The notes beneath the pieces are model-generated. The model ran no database searches. It had not been told where the DNA came from and saw only the letters and a program-made list of their open reading frames with translations. From an uncultured Prevotella sp. (lineage in GTDB: Bacteria; Bacteroidota; Bacteroidia; Bacteroidales; Bacteroidaceae): a stretch of 12,850 nucleotides of DNA. Of the stretch, positions 1 through 7,198 are shown piece after piece (position 1 is the first letter of the stretch; the number at the start of each line of letters is the position of its first letter). The translations under genes and the position numbers were made by a program. The DNA is taken from positions 1-12,850 of the forward strand of contig OMVH01000238.1 of NCBI GenBank assembly GCA_900314365.1, written 5' to 3'.

Positions 1-118
1 CTGTATGTGGCCTCTACGAAAAATATGCCTTACCAACGAGAAAAGCGGAAGAACCCTTTCTTGTCTTGCTTGCGGGAATCTATCTGGGCAAGAAGTTAAA
101 CTTGATAGCCAAACAAAG

Positions 119-154
119 CCGGTGCCTCGCAGTCTTTACAGGGTAAGGCACCGG
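119..154 (-). terminator. Probable transcription terminator stem-loop after the PorE-like gene
   Basis: A perfect 9-bp inverted repeat (CCGGTGCCT at 119-127 and AGGCACCGG at 146-154, 18-nt loop) begins about 15 nt past the TGA of the PorE-like gene. Read on the minus strand, the stem is followed by CTTTGTTTGG, which is T-rich but interrupted. Position and GC-rich stem fit an intrinsic terminator ending this gene's transcript. The broken T-run makes it weaker than a textbook example, and the loop is long. Confidence 0.55.
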
Positions 155-168
155 GAGGAAGAACTTCA

Positions 169-2241
169 TCAGTTGCCGATGAAAATCTCGTCGTCATCGA
201 GCTGCGATTTCTCGGGCTTTGGTTTGGACTTGTCGGTTTTGGGTTGCTGGCGGAGCTTGCCCTGAGCATCGAAGAGACCGTAGGTGGTGCGCAGAACACT
301 GAACTCTGTACGGCGGTTGAGCTGGTTGCACGTCTCCTGATTCTCTTTCTTTTGCTTTTTAATGAATTCTTCTGTGAGCACGTCGCCCTCTTTGAGCCAG
401 TTGTATTTCTCCGTGAGTTTCTTCTTCACTGTCTTAGGTTTCGACTTTCCGTAACCCACGGCAGTGAGTCGGTCGGGAGCTATACCCTTGGCTATGAGAT
501 AATCGACGACCGATTGTGCCCGCCGCTGTGACAGTTTCTTGTTGTATTCGTCGCTGCCTTTGTAGTCGCAGTGGGCGGCGAGCTCTATCGTGACGTTGGG
601 GTTCTGGTTCAGGAGTTTCACGAGCTCGTCGAGTGCTTTCATAGACTCAGGACGGAGCGTAGCCTTGTCGAAATCGTAGAAGATATTGTCGATGAGTACG
701 GGAGCTGAGATAGAGGCCAAGGGGAATTGCAGGACATACTCCTTCGATTCTTCCGACTTCTCTACTCTGATTTCCTCCTGGTGGTTGAGGAATCCTTTGC
801 ATGATGCAAGCAGCAGATAGTCCACTTCCGGCTTCATCACGTAGGTGAAAGAACCGTCGCCCTTGACGCTGAGTGTTTGGTTGGTGCCGTCGGAGCCCAC
901 GATCCTCACCTGCGCTGCGGGCAGTTCGTAGCCGTCCTTCTCGTAGACCCATCCTTTGATGTTCTGGATTATTTCAGGATTTTCGAAGCTGTAGATGTGG
1001 TCCCATCCATGACCGTCGTTGCGGCTTGAGCAGAAGAAGCCACGGTTGTGTGGCCCTTCGAAGGTCATGCCGAAGTCGTCACCGCTGGAGTTGAGCGGAT
1101 AGCCAGGGTGGAAGATGCGGTACTTTCCGTCGTTGCCGGGTATGGCGATGTAGATGTCGAGTCCTCCCATGCCCGGATGCCCGTCGCTGGAGAAATAGAG
1201 GTCACCGTTAGGACGGAAGGTTGGAAATTCCTCGTTGCCAGGGGTATTGACAGGTGCTCCGAGGTTCTCTACTCCACCTAATCCTGCGGCAGTGATGCGT
1301 ACGCGCCAGATGTCGAGTCCTCCCATACCGCCGGGCATGTCGCTTGTGAAATAAAGCCATTCGCCGTCGGGAGAAATAGCAGGATGGGCGAAGCTGGAGA
1401 GGGTGTCGCGGCTGATAGGCACGTCGGTGGCCTTACCCCAGGAGGCATCCGACCGCGTGGACTTCACGATGCGGGCGTAGCGCGGGTTCTGAGGGTCAAC
1501 GAGACATTGGGTGAGATACATGTCGCGGCCGTCGGGAGAAAGCGAGCAGGCGCCTTCGTCGTAATCGGTGTTGAGGCCTCCTGCTACGGCTTCAGGCTTT
1601 GTCCATTTGCCTTTATCGTCCTTCTGCGACATGAAGATGTCGGCGGCTTTAGCCCCCGTGATGCCGCTGAGCTCATTGCCCATAGCTTCATTGCGTGTGG
1701 AAGTGAAGTAGAGCCGGTCGTAGTTGTCACCCCCGAGAACAGGACTGTAGTCGTCGCGTCGCGAGTTGAAAATGTCCATGCGCTTCACGGTGTAGCGACT
1801 GCCGTCCTTCTTCCATTGCGGAGCCTGCCGGGCCGAGGTCAGTCCGTTGCGTGCCAGTACATTTCCTGGCATGGTGTCGAGCACAAGCTTGAACTCCTTC
1901 TCCGCACTCTTGTAGTCGCCCGACTTGAGCAGCAGGCGTCCTAAGGCAAGGTGAGTATCAAGGCTGTCCTGCTTGTAGCGCACCACGTTTCGGTAAGCGG
2001 CAATGGCTTTGGGGGTGGAATTGATGCGGTCATAACAGTAGGCCAATTTAGCAGCACGCTGTCCGCGCAGCGCCCTGTCCTTGGCGGCTGTCTGGCGATA
2101 GGCCTGCCGGAATTCGTTGGCTGCATCCCAATATTCGCCTATGGCGAGGAACTTCTCGCCCTTCTTTATATGTTTCTCGGCACCGCATCCCCACAGCGTT
2201 AGAGCCACGAGGATGATGAGCGCACAATGAAGTCTCCGCAT
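169..2241 (-). CDS. porE: PorE-like outer-membrane lipoprotein (TPR, PD40 propeller, CRD, OmpA domains)
   Basis: A 690-residue exported lipoprotein. A signal peptide ends in a lipobox (LWGC, lipidated Cys19). TPR-like helices cover about 21-135. PD40/WD40-like beta-propeller blades cover about 155-420, with repeated SPDG and YFTS/YFSS plus GGLDI signatures. A carboxypeptidase-regulatory-like fold covers about 426-508, and an OmpA C-terminal peptidoglycan-binding domain about 513-655. Asp559 and Arg574 match the diaminopimelate-binding pair of OmpA domains. A charged insertion of about 35 residues (about 603-638) precedes the conserved CNQLNRRTEF segment, and the tail is Lys/Pro-rich then acidic. 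This domain order is that of Porphyromonas gingivalis PorE (PG1058), a lipoprotein that anchors the type IX secretion system to peptidoglycan. The T9SS role here is inferred from architecture only; related OmpA/PD40 proteins exist outside T9SS. ATG start; 134 bp separate it from the upstream HAD gene. Confidence 0.85.
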   Translation of the reverse strand: MRRLHCALIILVALTLWGCGAEKHIKKGEKFLAIGEYWDAANEFRQAYRQTAAKDRALRGQRAAKLAYCYDRINSTPKAIAAYRNVVRYKQDSLDTHLALGRLLLKSGDYKSAEKEFKLVLDTMPGNVLARNGLTSARQAPQWKKDGSRYTVKRMDIFNSRRDDYSPVLGGDNYDRLYFTSTRNEAMGNELSGITGAKAADIFMSQKDDKGKWTKPEAVAGGLNTDYDEGACSLSPDGRDMYLTQCLVDPQNPRYARIVKSTRSDASWGKATDVPISRDTLSSFAHPAISPDGEWLYFTSDMPGGMGGLDIWRVRITAAGLGGVENLGAPVNTPGNEEFPTFRPNGDLYFSSDGHPGMGGLDIYIAIPGNDGKYRIFHPGYPLNSSGDDFGMTFEGPHNRGFFCSSRNDGHGWDHIYSFENPEIIQNIKGWVYEKDGYELPAAQVRIVGSDGTNQTLSVKGDGSFTYVMKPEVDYLLLASCKGFLNHQEEIRVEKSEESKEYVLQFPLASISAPVLIDNIFYDFDKATLRPESMKALDELVKLLNQNPNVTIELAAHCDYKGSDEYNKKLSQRRAQSVVDYLIAKGIAPDRLTAVGYGKSKPKTVKKKLTEKYNWLKEGDVLTEEFIKKQKKENQETCNQLNRRTEFSVLRTTYGLFDAQGKLRQQPKTDKSKPKPEKSQLDDDEIFIGN

Positions 2242-2284
2242 CGTGATTGGATGATGATAAGTATAAGAATATAACGCTGTGATT

Positions 2285-2306
2285 GGCTGAATATTGCTTT
2301 CCAGCC
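2285..2306. other. Small stem-loop in the gap upstream of the PorE-like gene
   Basis: GGCTG (2285-2289) and CAGCC (2302-2306) form a 5-bp GC-rich stem with a 12-nt loop in the 134-bp gap between the HAD gene stop and the PorE-like start. The only T-run (TTTTT, 2307-2311) follows it on the plus strand, where no gene reads toward it, so it is not a good terminator for the minus-strand HAD gene. The gap is AT-rich near the PorE-like start and could hold a promoter, but I found no clear match to the Bacteroidota -7/-33 boxes. Confidence 0.25.
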
Positions 2307-2375
2307 TTTTTGCTTAGCTTCTATCAATCGCTAATCATTAATCAGCCTTCGTCACTTTACCTTCATCAGTCCTTG

Positions 2376-3017
2376 TCAACTATTATTTGAAGAAGGGAAT
2401 ATTTGCATCCAATCGTTGAAATTCTTATTCAGGAAAGTGCTGATGCCGCAACTCTCCGCAGCCCTGCAGTTTTCCTCAAGGTCGTCGATGAAGAGTGTCT
2501 CTGAGGGTAAGGAGCGTGTCTGGCGCAGTAAAAGCCTGAACAGTGCGGGGTCGGGCTTTTGCAGATGGACCCGCTGTGAGAGGAACACCTGGTCGAAATA
2601 GTCGTCCACATTAAAGCCGAGGTAGGGGAAGAGATTCCTCACACAATAGCGCCAATGCATCTCGAAGGTGTTGCTGAGCAGGAAAACACGATGTCCTTCG
2701 GCCCGAAGCTCCATGAGCATCTCCTTCTTGCGGTCGGGAATTTCTCCTAACATGCGGTCGGCAGCCTCCTCTATCTGGGCATTGGTAGCAGCCGAGCCGG
2801 AAAGTCGGCGAAGGGTATCGCAAAAGTCTTGCTCGGAGCAGAAGCCGAGGCCGATGGCCTCAATGGCCTTGCGGGCCTCTGCAGGAGCTTCCTTCCCGAA
2901 GAGGTGTCCCATGCCTATGCGTTTGAAGGCGGCCAGGGCAACCTCGGGCTGAAGTCTGACGATGACGCCTCCGAGGTCGAAGACGATGTTCTTGAAGTGT
3001 GAATAGTCCTTGGTCAT
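2376..3017 (-). CDS. HAD-superfamily hydrolase, subfamily IA (YihX-like)
   Basis: A 213-residue cytosolic hydrolase, normal length for HAD subfamily IA, with a helical cap between motifs I and II. Motif I is FDLGGV with nucleophile Asp14. Motif II is LLSNT (Ser115-Asn116). Motif III is the Lys154 of QKPDP, and motif IV is the acidic pair Asp178-Asp179 in FIDDLEENC. The FDLGGV motif lacks the second Asp of the usual DxD, as in the YihX group, whose Escherichia coli member is a glucose-1-phosphate phosphatase. The substrate here cannot be predicted; a small phosphorylated metabolite is likely. The ATG at 3017 lies 51 bp after the topB stop, so co-transcription with topB is plausible, with a strong hairpin in between. 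Confidence 0.9.
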   Translation of the reverse strand: MTKDYSHFKNIVFDLGGVIVRLQPEVALAAFKRIGMGHLFGKEAPAEARKAIEAIGLGFCSEQDFCDTLRRLSGSAATNAQIEEAADRMLGEIPDRKKEMLMELRAEGHRVFLLSNTFEMHWRYCVRNLFPYLGFNVDDYFDQVFLSQRVHLQKPDPALFRLLLRQTRSLPSETLFIDDLEENCRAAESCGISTFLNKNFNDWMQIFPSSNNS

Positions 3018-3033
3018 AGTGGGTAGTTGTTGT

Positions 3034-3063
3034 GGCTCCTTCCGGCTGTTAATGGAAGAAGCC
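3034..3063 (-). other. Intercistronic RNA hairpin between topB and the HAD gene
   Basis: On the minus strand GGCTTCTTCC (3063-3054) pairs with GGAAGGAGCC (3043-3034) over 10 bp, nine Watson-Crick pairs plus one G-U, with a 10-nt loop. It starts 5 nt after the topB TAA. No T-run follows (ACAACAACTACCC), so it is a poor intrinsic terminator. It could protect the topB mRNA end, partially attenuate read-through, or guide processing. The 3' arm contains AAGGAG, but 18 nt from the HAD ATG is too far for a normal Shine-Dalgarno. Confidence 0.5.
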
Positions 3064-3068
3064 TTGGG

Positions 3069-5165
3069 TTACTGATTGTTGAAAGGAAGTCGGAAGTCGC
3101 AGCCATTGCGCCACTCAGAGCAGCCATAGGCCGTGCGCCCCTTGATGATATGGCCTTTGCCGCATTTGGGACAAGGGCGCCCAACAATGCTGTCGTCGGC
3201 CTTGAGAGTGTTTCCCGTCGTAGTAGGCGAGGAGACACTCTGAGGTTGTGTCAACTTTGCGGCCGACGAGGGAGACGTCTTTGGGGCCGGTGCCGTGGGC
3301 TTCCGACGACGGGGTGTCTTGGCCTTCTTAAGGTCTTCGTCGGTTGTGACGGTGATATGGCGGTTGCTGTTGTCGCTCAGCACATCTTTGACGATATCGG
3401 TAACCTGCTCCTTGAGTCCGTTGATGAAGTCGGCGGGTGAGTACTTCTGGTGTTCGATATCGCGCAGTTTCTTCTCCCAGATGCCTGTGAGTTCGCAGCT
3501 GGTGAGCAGCTTCTCGTGGATGGTACTGATGAGTTCGATTCCCGTAGGTGTAGCTACAAGGTTCTTTCGCTCGCGGCGGATGTAATGGCGTTTGAAGAGT
3601 GTTTCAATGATGGAGGCCCTTGAAGAGGGTCGTCCTATGCCGTTCTCCTTCATCGCAGCCCTCAGCTCCTCATCGTCGACGAACTTTCCGGCCGTTTCCA
3701 TGGCCCGCAGCAGCGTTGCCTCAGTGTAGAATTTCGGTGGCTGAGTCTGCTTTTCAGTAAGCGTGGGTGTGTGGGGACCGCTCTCGCCCTCTACGAAGTT
3801 GGGCAGGGTGCGCTCGTCGTTGCCCTGCTGTTCGTCGTCGTCAACTTTCTGGGCTTCGCGTGCATAGACTGTACGCCAGCCGGGACTGAGAATCTCCTTT
3901 CCGCTGGCACGGAAATCAATATCCTCTACACGTCCCTGCACGGTGGTGGTAGAGAACTTGCAGTCGGGCCAGAAGACGCTGATGAAGCGCTTGGCGATGA
4001 GGTCGTAGACATGAAGCTCCATGTCCGACAAGCCCTGTGGAGGAACGCCCGTCGGGATAATGGCATGGTGGTCGGTCACCTTCGAAGTGTCGAATACCTT
4101 CTTCGACTTCAAAAGCTTCTTGCCCCCTATGGGACGTATGATGTCGGCGTAGGGCTGGCTGCCGTGAAGGCGTGTCTGGAAAACGCCGTTGAGTATCTGC
4201 GGACATTTGGGATAGATGTCGTCGGAGAGATATTGCGTGTCGACGCGGGGGTAGGTGGTGAACTTCTTCTCGTAGAGACTCTGAATAAGATTGAGTGTCA
4301 GTTCGGCTGAGAAGCCGAATTTGCGGTTGCAGTCCACTTGTAAGGAAGTGAGATCGTAAAGGTGAGGGGGTGCCTCAGTGCCTTTTTTCTTCTGTACGCT
4401 GATGACGGTGAAAGGCTTATTCTCAATGGTTGCAAAGGCCTTCTCGCCCTCTTCCTTGCTGGAGAACCTGCCTTTGGTGGCTGTAAAGAGGGTATCGCGG
4501 TAGATGGTGGCCAGCACCCAGTAGGGTTCCGGTTTGAAGTTGTCAATCTCCTGCTGCCGTTTCACTATGAGTGCCAGCGTCGGAGTCTGCACGCGTCCGA
4601 TGCTCAGCACCTGACGGCCACGGCCGTATTTCAGCGTGTAGAGGCGTGTGGCGTTCATACCTAAGAGCCAGTCGCCAATAGCTCTTGAGAGTCCTGCAAG
4701 GTAGAGGCTTTGATAATGTTCCTGTCCCTTGAGCTGGCTAAAGCCTTCACGGATAGCCTCATCGGTCATGGAGCTGATCCAAAGGCGCTTTACCGGGCAT
4801 TTCACACCGGCTTTCTGCATCACCCAACGTTGGATGAGCTCTCCCTCCTGTCCGGCATCACCGCAGTTGATGATTTCGTCGGCATGGCTGTAGAGTTGTT
4901 CTATGACGGCAAATTGCTTTTTAATACCGGCATCCTCAATGAGCTTTATGCCGAATCTTTGAGGTATCATCGGCAGCGAGGCGAGGCTCCAGTGCTTCCA
5001 GTTCTCGCAATAGTCGTCGGGCTCCTTCAGTTGGCAGAGGTGTCCGAAAGTCCAGGTCACCTGGTAGCCATTACCCTCCATATAGCCTTGTGCGCGCTTG
5101 TTCGCTCCGAGTATGCGGGCGATGTCCTGAGCTACGCTGGGCTTCTCTGCAATACAAACAATCAA
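3069..5165 (-). CDS. topB: DNA topoisomerase III (type IA)
   Basis: A 698-residue type IA topoisomerase that passes single strands through a transient 5'-phosphotyrosyl break, relaxing negative supercoils and decatenating recombination or replication intermediates. The N-terminal TOPRIM domain has AEK with Glu7 and a variant acidic motif GDAGQEGE at 102-109, where Asp103 and Glu107 remain but the middle Asp is Gly105. The core motif SIGRVQTPT lies at 188-196. The active-site Tyr305 is in TTYPRVDT, and the C-terminal part of the core carries GIGRPSSRA. A basic Pro/Ser/Thr-rich linker (about 613-656) leads to a four-Cys zinc ribbon (Cys665, 668, 682, 689). The start is TTG, chosen because the protein then begins MIVCIAEKPSVA as family members do; no ATG lies in frame in the 53-bp gap to ispH. 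Topoisomerase III copies also occur on Bacteroides conjugative elements, but the neighbours here are chromosomal housekeeping genes. Confidence 0.95.
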   Translation of the reverse strand: MIVCIAEKPSVAQDIARILGANKRAQGYMEGNGYQVTWTFGHLCQLKEPDDYCENWKHWSLASLPMIPQRFGIKLIEDAGIKKQFAVIEQLYSHADEIINCGDAGQEGELIQRWVMQKAGVKCPVKRLWISSMTDEAIREGFSQLKGQEHYQSLYLAGLSRAIGDWLLGMNATRLYTLKYGRGRQVLSIGRVQTPTLALIVKRQQEIDNFKPEPYWVLATIYRDTLFTATKGRFSSKEEGEKAFATIENKPFTVISVQKKKGTEAPPHLYDLTSLQVDCNRKFGFSAELTLNLIQSLYEKKFTTYPRVDTQYLSDDIYPKCPQILNGVFQTRLHGSQPYADIIRPIGGKKLLKSKKVFDTSKVTDHHAIIPTGVPPQGLSDMELHVYDLIAKRFISVFWPDCKFSTTTVQGRVEDIDFRASGKEILSPGWRTVYAREAQKVDDDEQQGNDERTLPNFVEGESGPHTPTLTEKQTQPPKFYTEATLLRAMETAGKFVDDEELRAAMKENGIGRPSSRASIIETLFKRHYIRRERKNLVATPTGIELISTIHEKLLTSCELTGIWEKKLRDIEHQKYSPADFINGLKEQVTDIVKDVLSDNSNRHITVTTDEDLKKAKTPRRRKPTAPAPKTSPSSAAKLTQPQSVSSPTTTGNTLKADDSIVGRPCPKCGKGHIIKGRTAYGCSEWRNGCDFRLPFNNQ

Positions 5166-5205
5166 AGTAGTTAACTGATAATGAATGTTCTTCGGGTTAT
5201 CCGGA

Positions 5206-5224
5206 CACTGATGTCGGTTCAGTG
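5206..5224 (-). other. Small hairpin spanning the ispH stop codon
   Basis: CACTGA (minus strand, 5224-5219) and TCAGTG (5211-5206) form a perfect 6-bp stem with a 7-nt loop. The TGA stop of ispH is inside the 5' arm. No T-run follows, so it is not an evident terminator; the stem is short and may be fortuitous. Confidence 0.25.
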
Positions 5225-6097
5225 CTCTCCCTTTACCTTATTATATATATAGTCGCGGCATTCCTCCATAAGCCACTTGGGAGTGCTTGTTGCTCCACAG
5301 ATGCCCACGGTGTGTACGCCCTCGAGCCATTCCATGCGTATCTCCTCAGCACTCTCTATAAGGTGGCTGTTGGGATTGACACTGCGACACTCACTGAAAA
5401 GCACTTTACCATTGGAGCTCTTCTTGCCGCTGACAAAGAGTATCACGTCGTGAAGCGATGCAAAGGCAGCAATGTTAGGCATGCGGTTGGCTACTTGTCG
5501 GCATATCGTGTCGAAGCTGCGGAAGGTGGCATCCTTTGAGATGTGGGCCTGAATGTAGTCGATGATGCGATGAAACTCATCAAGGCTCTTGGTGGTCTGG
5601 GAATAGAGATAGATGTCGTGAGTGAAGTCGAGCTTGGCTGCATCCTCGAATTTCTCTATGACAATAGCCTTCCCGTTGGTCTGCCCTACAAGTCCGAGCA
5701 CTTCAGCGTGACCGTTCTTACCAAAGATGACAATCTGAGCGTCGGGGTGGCTGTCGTATTGTTTCTTGATTCTGCGCTGCAGGGCGAGCACCACGGGGCA
5801 TGTGGCATCGATGATTTCTATGTGGTTGTGTTGCGCTGTGGCGTAAGTTTCGGGTGGCTCGCCGTGAGCACGCAGCAACACCTTGGCATCATGGAGCTCT
5901 TGAAGCTGTTCGTGGTTGATGGTTATCAGTCCGCGCTCATGGAGGCGTTCCACCTCCATGCCGTTGTGCACGATATCCCCTAAGCAATAGAGTTTCTTAC
6001 CCGCGGCAAGCTCTTCCTCTGCCTTCTTGATAGCAGTGGTGACACCAAAGCAGAAGCCGCTGCCCTGGTCGATTTCTACGGTGATGGAGTGGCTCAT
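5219..6097 (-). CDS. ispH: 4-hydroxy-3-methylbut-2-enyl diphosphate reductase (IspH/LytB)
   Basis: The last enzyme of the MEP isoprenoid pathway. This cytosolic iron-sulfur enzyme reductively dehydroxylates HMBPP to IPP and DMAPP. At 292 residues it has normal length. The three cluster-ligand cysteines are visible: Cys16 in GFCFGV, Cys100 in DATCPVV and Cys199 in FDTICRQ. Substrate-pocket residues also match: His44 (VHN), His78 (RAHGEPP), His130 and the catalytic Glu132 (GHAEV), Thr168/Thr169 (SQTT), the SxN-type segment KKSSNGK and the C-terminal ATSTP loop. The ATG at 6097 overlaps the TGA of the upstream DUF1573 gene by 4 bp (ATGA), which suggests translational coupling. topB follows after 53 bp. 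As the MEP pathway supplies undecaprenyl and quinone precursors, the gene is expected to be essential. Confidence 0.97.
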   Translation of the reverse strand: MSHSITVEIDQGSGFCFGVTTAIKKAEEELAAGKKLYCLGDIVHNGMEVERLHERGLITINHEQLQELHDAKVLLRAHGEPPETYATAQHNHIEIIDATCPVVLALQRRIKKQYDSHPDAQIVIFGKNGHAEVLGLVGQTNGKAIVIEKFEDAAKLDFTHDIYLYSQTTKSLDEFHRIIDYIQAHISKDATFRSFDTICRQVANRMPNIAAFASLHDVILFVSGKKSSNGKVLFSECRSVNPNSHLIESAEEIRMEWLEGVHTVGICGATSTPKWLMEECRDYIYNKVKGEH

Positions 6098-7164
6098 TTG
6101 ACGTGAATTTTAATGATGGCCTTAGCGTGTTGGGGGTCGTTCGTAATCATCAGCACACGGGGCGTGCGTTTCTGTCGTAACAGCTCCCGGGCCACAGCCG
6201 TAATTTTGAGGCGGGCCTGCTGTCCGGGCTCTATACGTGTGGAGCTAAGGGATACCTGCAGACCGGCACTGAACATCTGGAGGTTGTTAATCCTCAGTGT
6301 AGTGCGTCCATTATTGGTGATGGTGATGTTTCCTTTAAGTTTGCTTTTACCGTTGAAGGCACCAAGGTCGAGAGAGTCCGTTGAAAGCACAAGCTTAGGA
6401 GCCAATGCCAACTCGGTGTCGTTCATCTTATTAAAAGAGGGGAGCAGTACAGCTGAGACGCCAATTTCCTTGCTTCGTGCAACTTTGTCGCCGGGGAAGG
6501 CACCGAGGTAGATGGAAGTCTGTGTCAGTCCGTAGTCGCGCAGCAGGCGTGAGTCCAGGGTGATGGTGGCTGTACCGGCATGTCCCGGGGCAATCTTGGA
6601 AGGAGAAACTTCTGCTTTCAGATAGTTGGGCAGGTGCATGAGCACCGGTTGCACCGTTGACGATGTCGGATTGGAGATATGTATCTTCTTGGTCAGTATG
6701 GCTCCTTTGTTGACGTCGTCGAACTCGATATCATCAGCGTCCGTGCGCAAATCACCGAGTTCTACGGGGTAGCTGCCGGTGAAGGATGTAAGTTCACGAA
6801 CCACCATGCCTTTGACGGTTAGCAGCGTCGGGCTTGCATTGGCATTGCTGTAGATTCCCACTTGCTTGTTGAAGTGCCCCATCTGTTTGGCATCGAAGGT
6901 AATCTTCACCTTGAATTCGTCACCAGCTTTGACGGCCGACCGTGGGTATTCAGCCACAGTACATCCACAGTCTGTACGCACCTTTTGGATGATGAGGTCG
7001 TGGCGCCCGCTGTTCCTGAGTTCGAATTCGGCAGTTACAGGATTGCGGAACACCACTTGTCCGCAGTCGATGACAGGATTGGGGGCATCTATCCGCTGAG
7101 CATGGGCTGTCAGTCCCATCGGACCGACCATCAGCAGCATGAGCAGTTTCTTCTTTGTTTTCAT
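6094..7164 (-). CDS. Exported DUF1573 (ASH/HYDIN-like Ig-fold) protein
   Basis: A secreted protein of 356 residues from the ATG at 7164. An in-frame TTG at 7176 would add four residues (MKER), but the ATG gives a compact signal peptide (Lys-rich start, LLMLLM core, cleavage after AHA before QR, about residue 22) and follows the purine-rich AAAGAGAGA. The mature protein looks like three Ig-like ASH domains. The first (about 24-122) has the DUF1573 hallmark DCGCT with Cys66 and Cys68; the second covers about 135-235 and the third about 260-354. DUF1573 proteins are common in Bacteroidota and usually periplasmic or surface-located; their function is not established. It starts 34 bp after the macroglobulin stop and overlaps ispH by 4 bp, so it sits inside an operon. 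A structural partner or chaperone-like role is only a guess. Confidence 0.92.
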   Translation of the reverse strand: MKTKKKLLMLLMVGPMGLTAHAQRIDAPNPVIDCGQVVFRNPVTAEFELRNSGRHDLIIQKVRTDCGCTVAEYPRSAVKAGDEFKVKITFDAKQMGHFNKQVGIYSNANASPTLLTVKGMVVRELTSFTGSYPVELGDLRTDADDIEFDDVNKGAILTKKIHISNPTSSTVQPVLMHLPNYLKAEVSPSKIAPGHAGTATITLDSRLLRDYGLTQTSIYLGAFPGDKVARSKEIGVSAVLLPSFNKMNDTELALAPKLVLSTDSLDLGAFNGKSKLKGNITITNNGRTTLRINNLQMFSAGLQVSLSSTRIEPGQQARLKITAVARELLRQKRTPRVLMITNDPQHAKAIIKIHVK

Positions 7165-7198
7165 TCTCTCTTTCAAAGTGTTCTTGTGCGAGCGATTC

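Noticed and set aside
1384..1944. Long plus-strand open frames opposite the PorE-like gene, and similar ones opposite topB and the macroglobulin
   Set aside because: They lie antisense to well-supported genes, show no recognisable domains, and reflect the codon bias of the real minus-strand frames.
2242..2284. TATATTCT / TATACTTA as a -7 box for the PorE-like gene
   Set aside because: Both miss two of the four TTTG bases and no TTTG lies at suitable distance upstream, so I could not support a defined promoter although one is expected in this gap.
2285..2311. Plus-strand terminator (GGCTG stem followed by TTTTT)
   Set aside because: It fits a terminator shape, but only for plus-strand transcription, and no plus-strand gene reads into it; the stem is only 5 bp.
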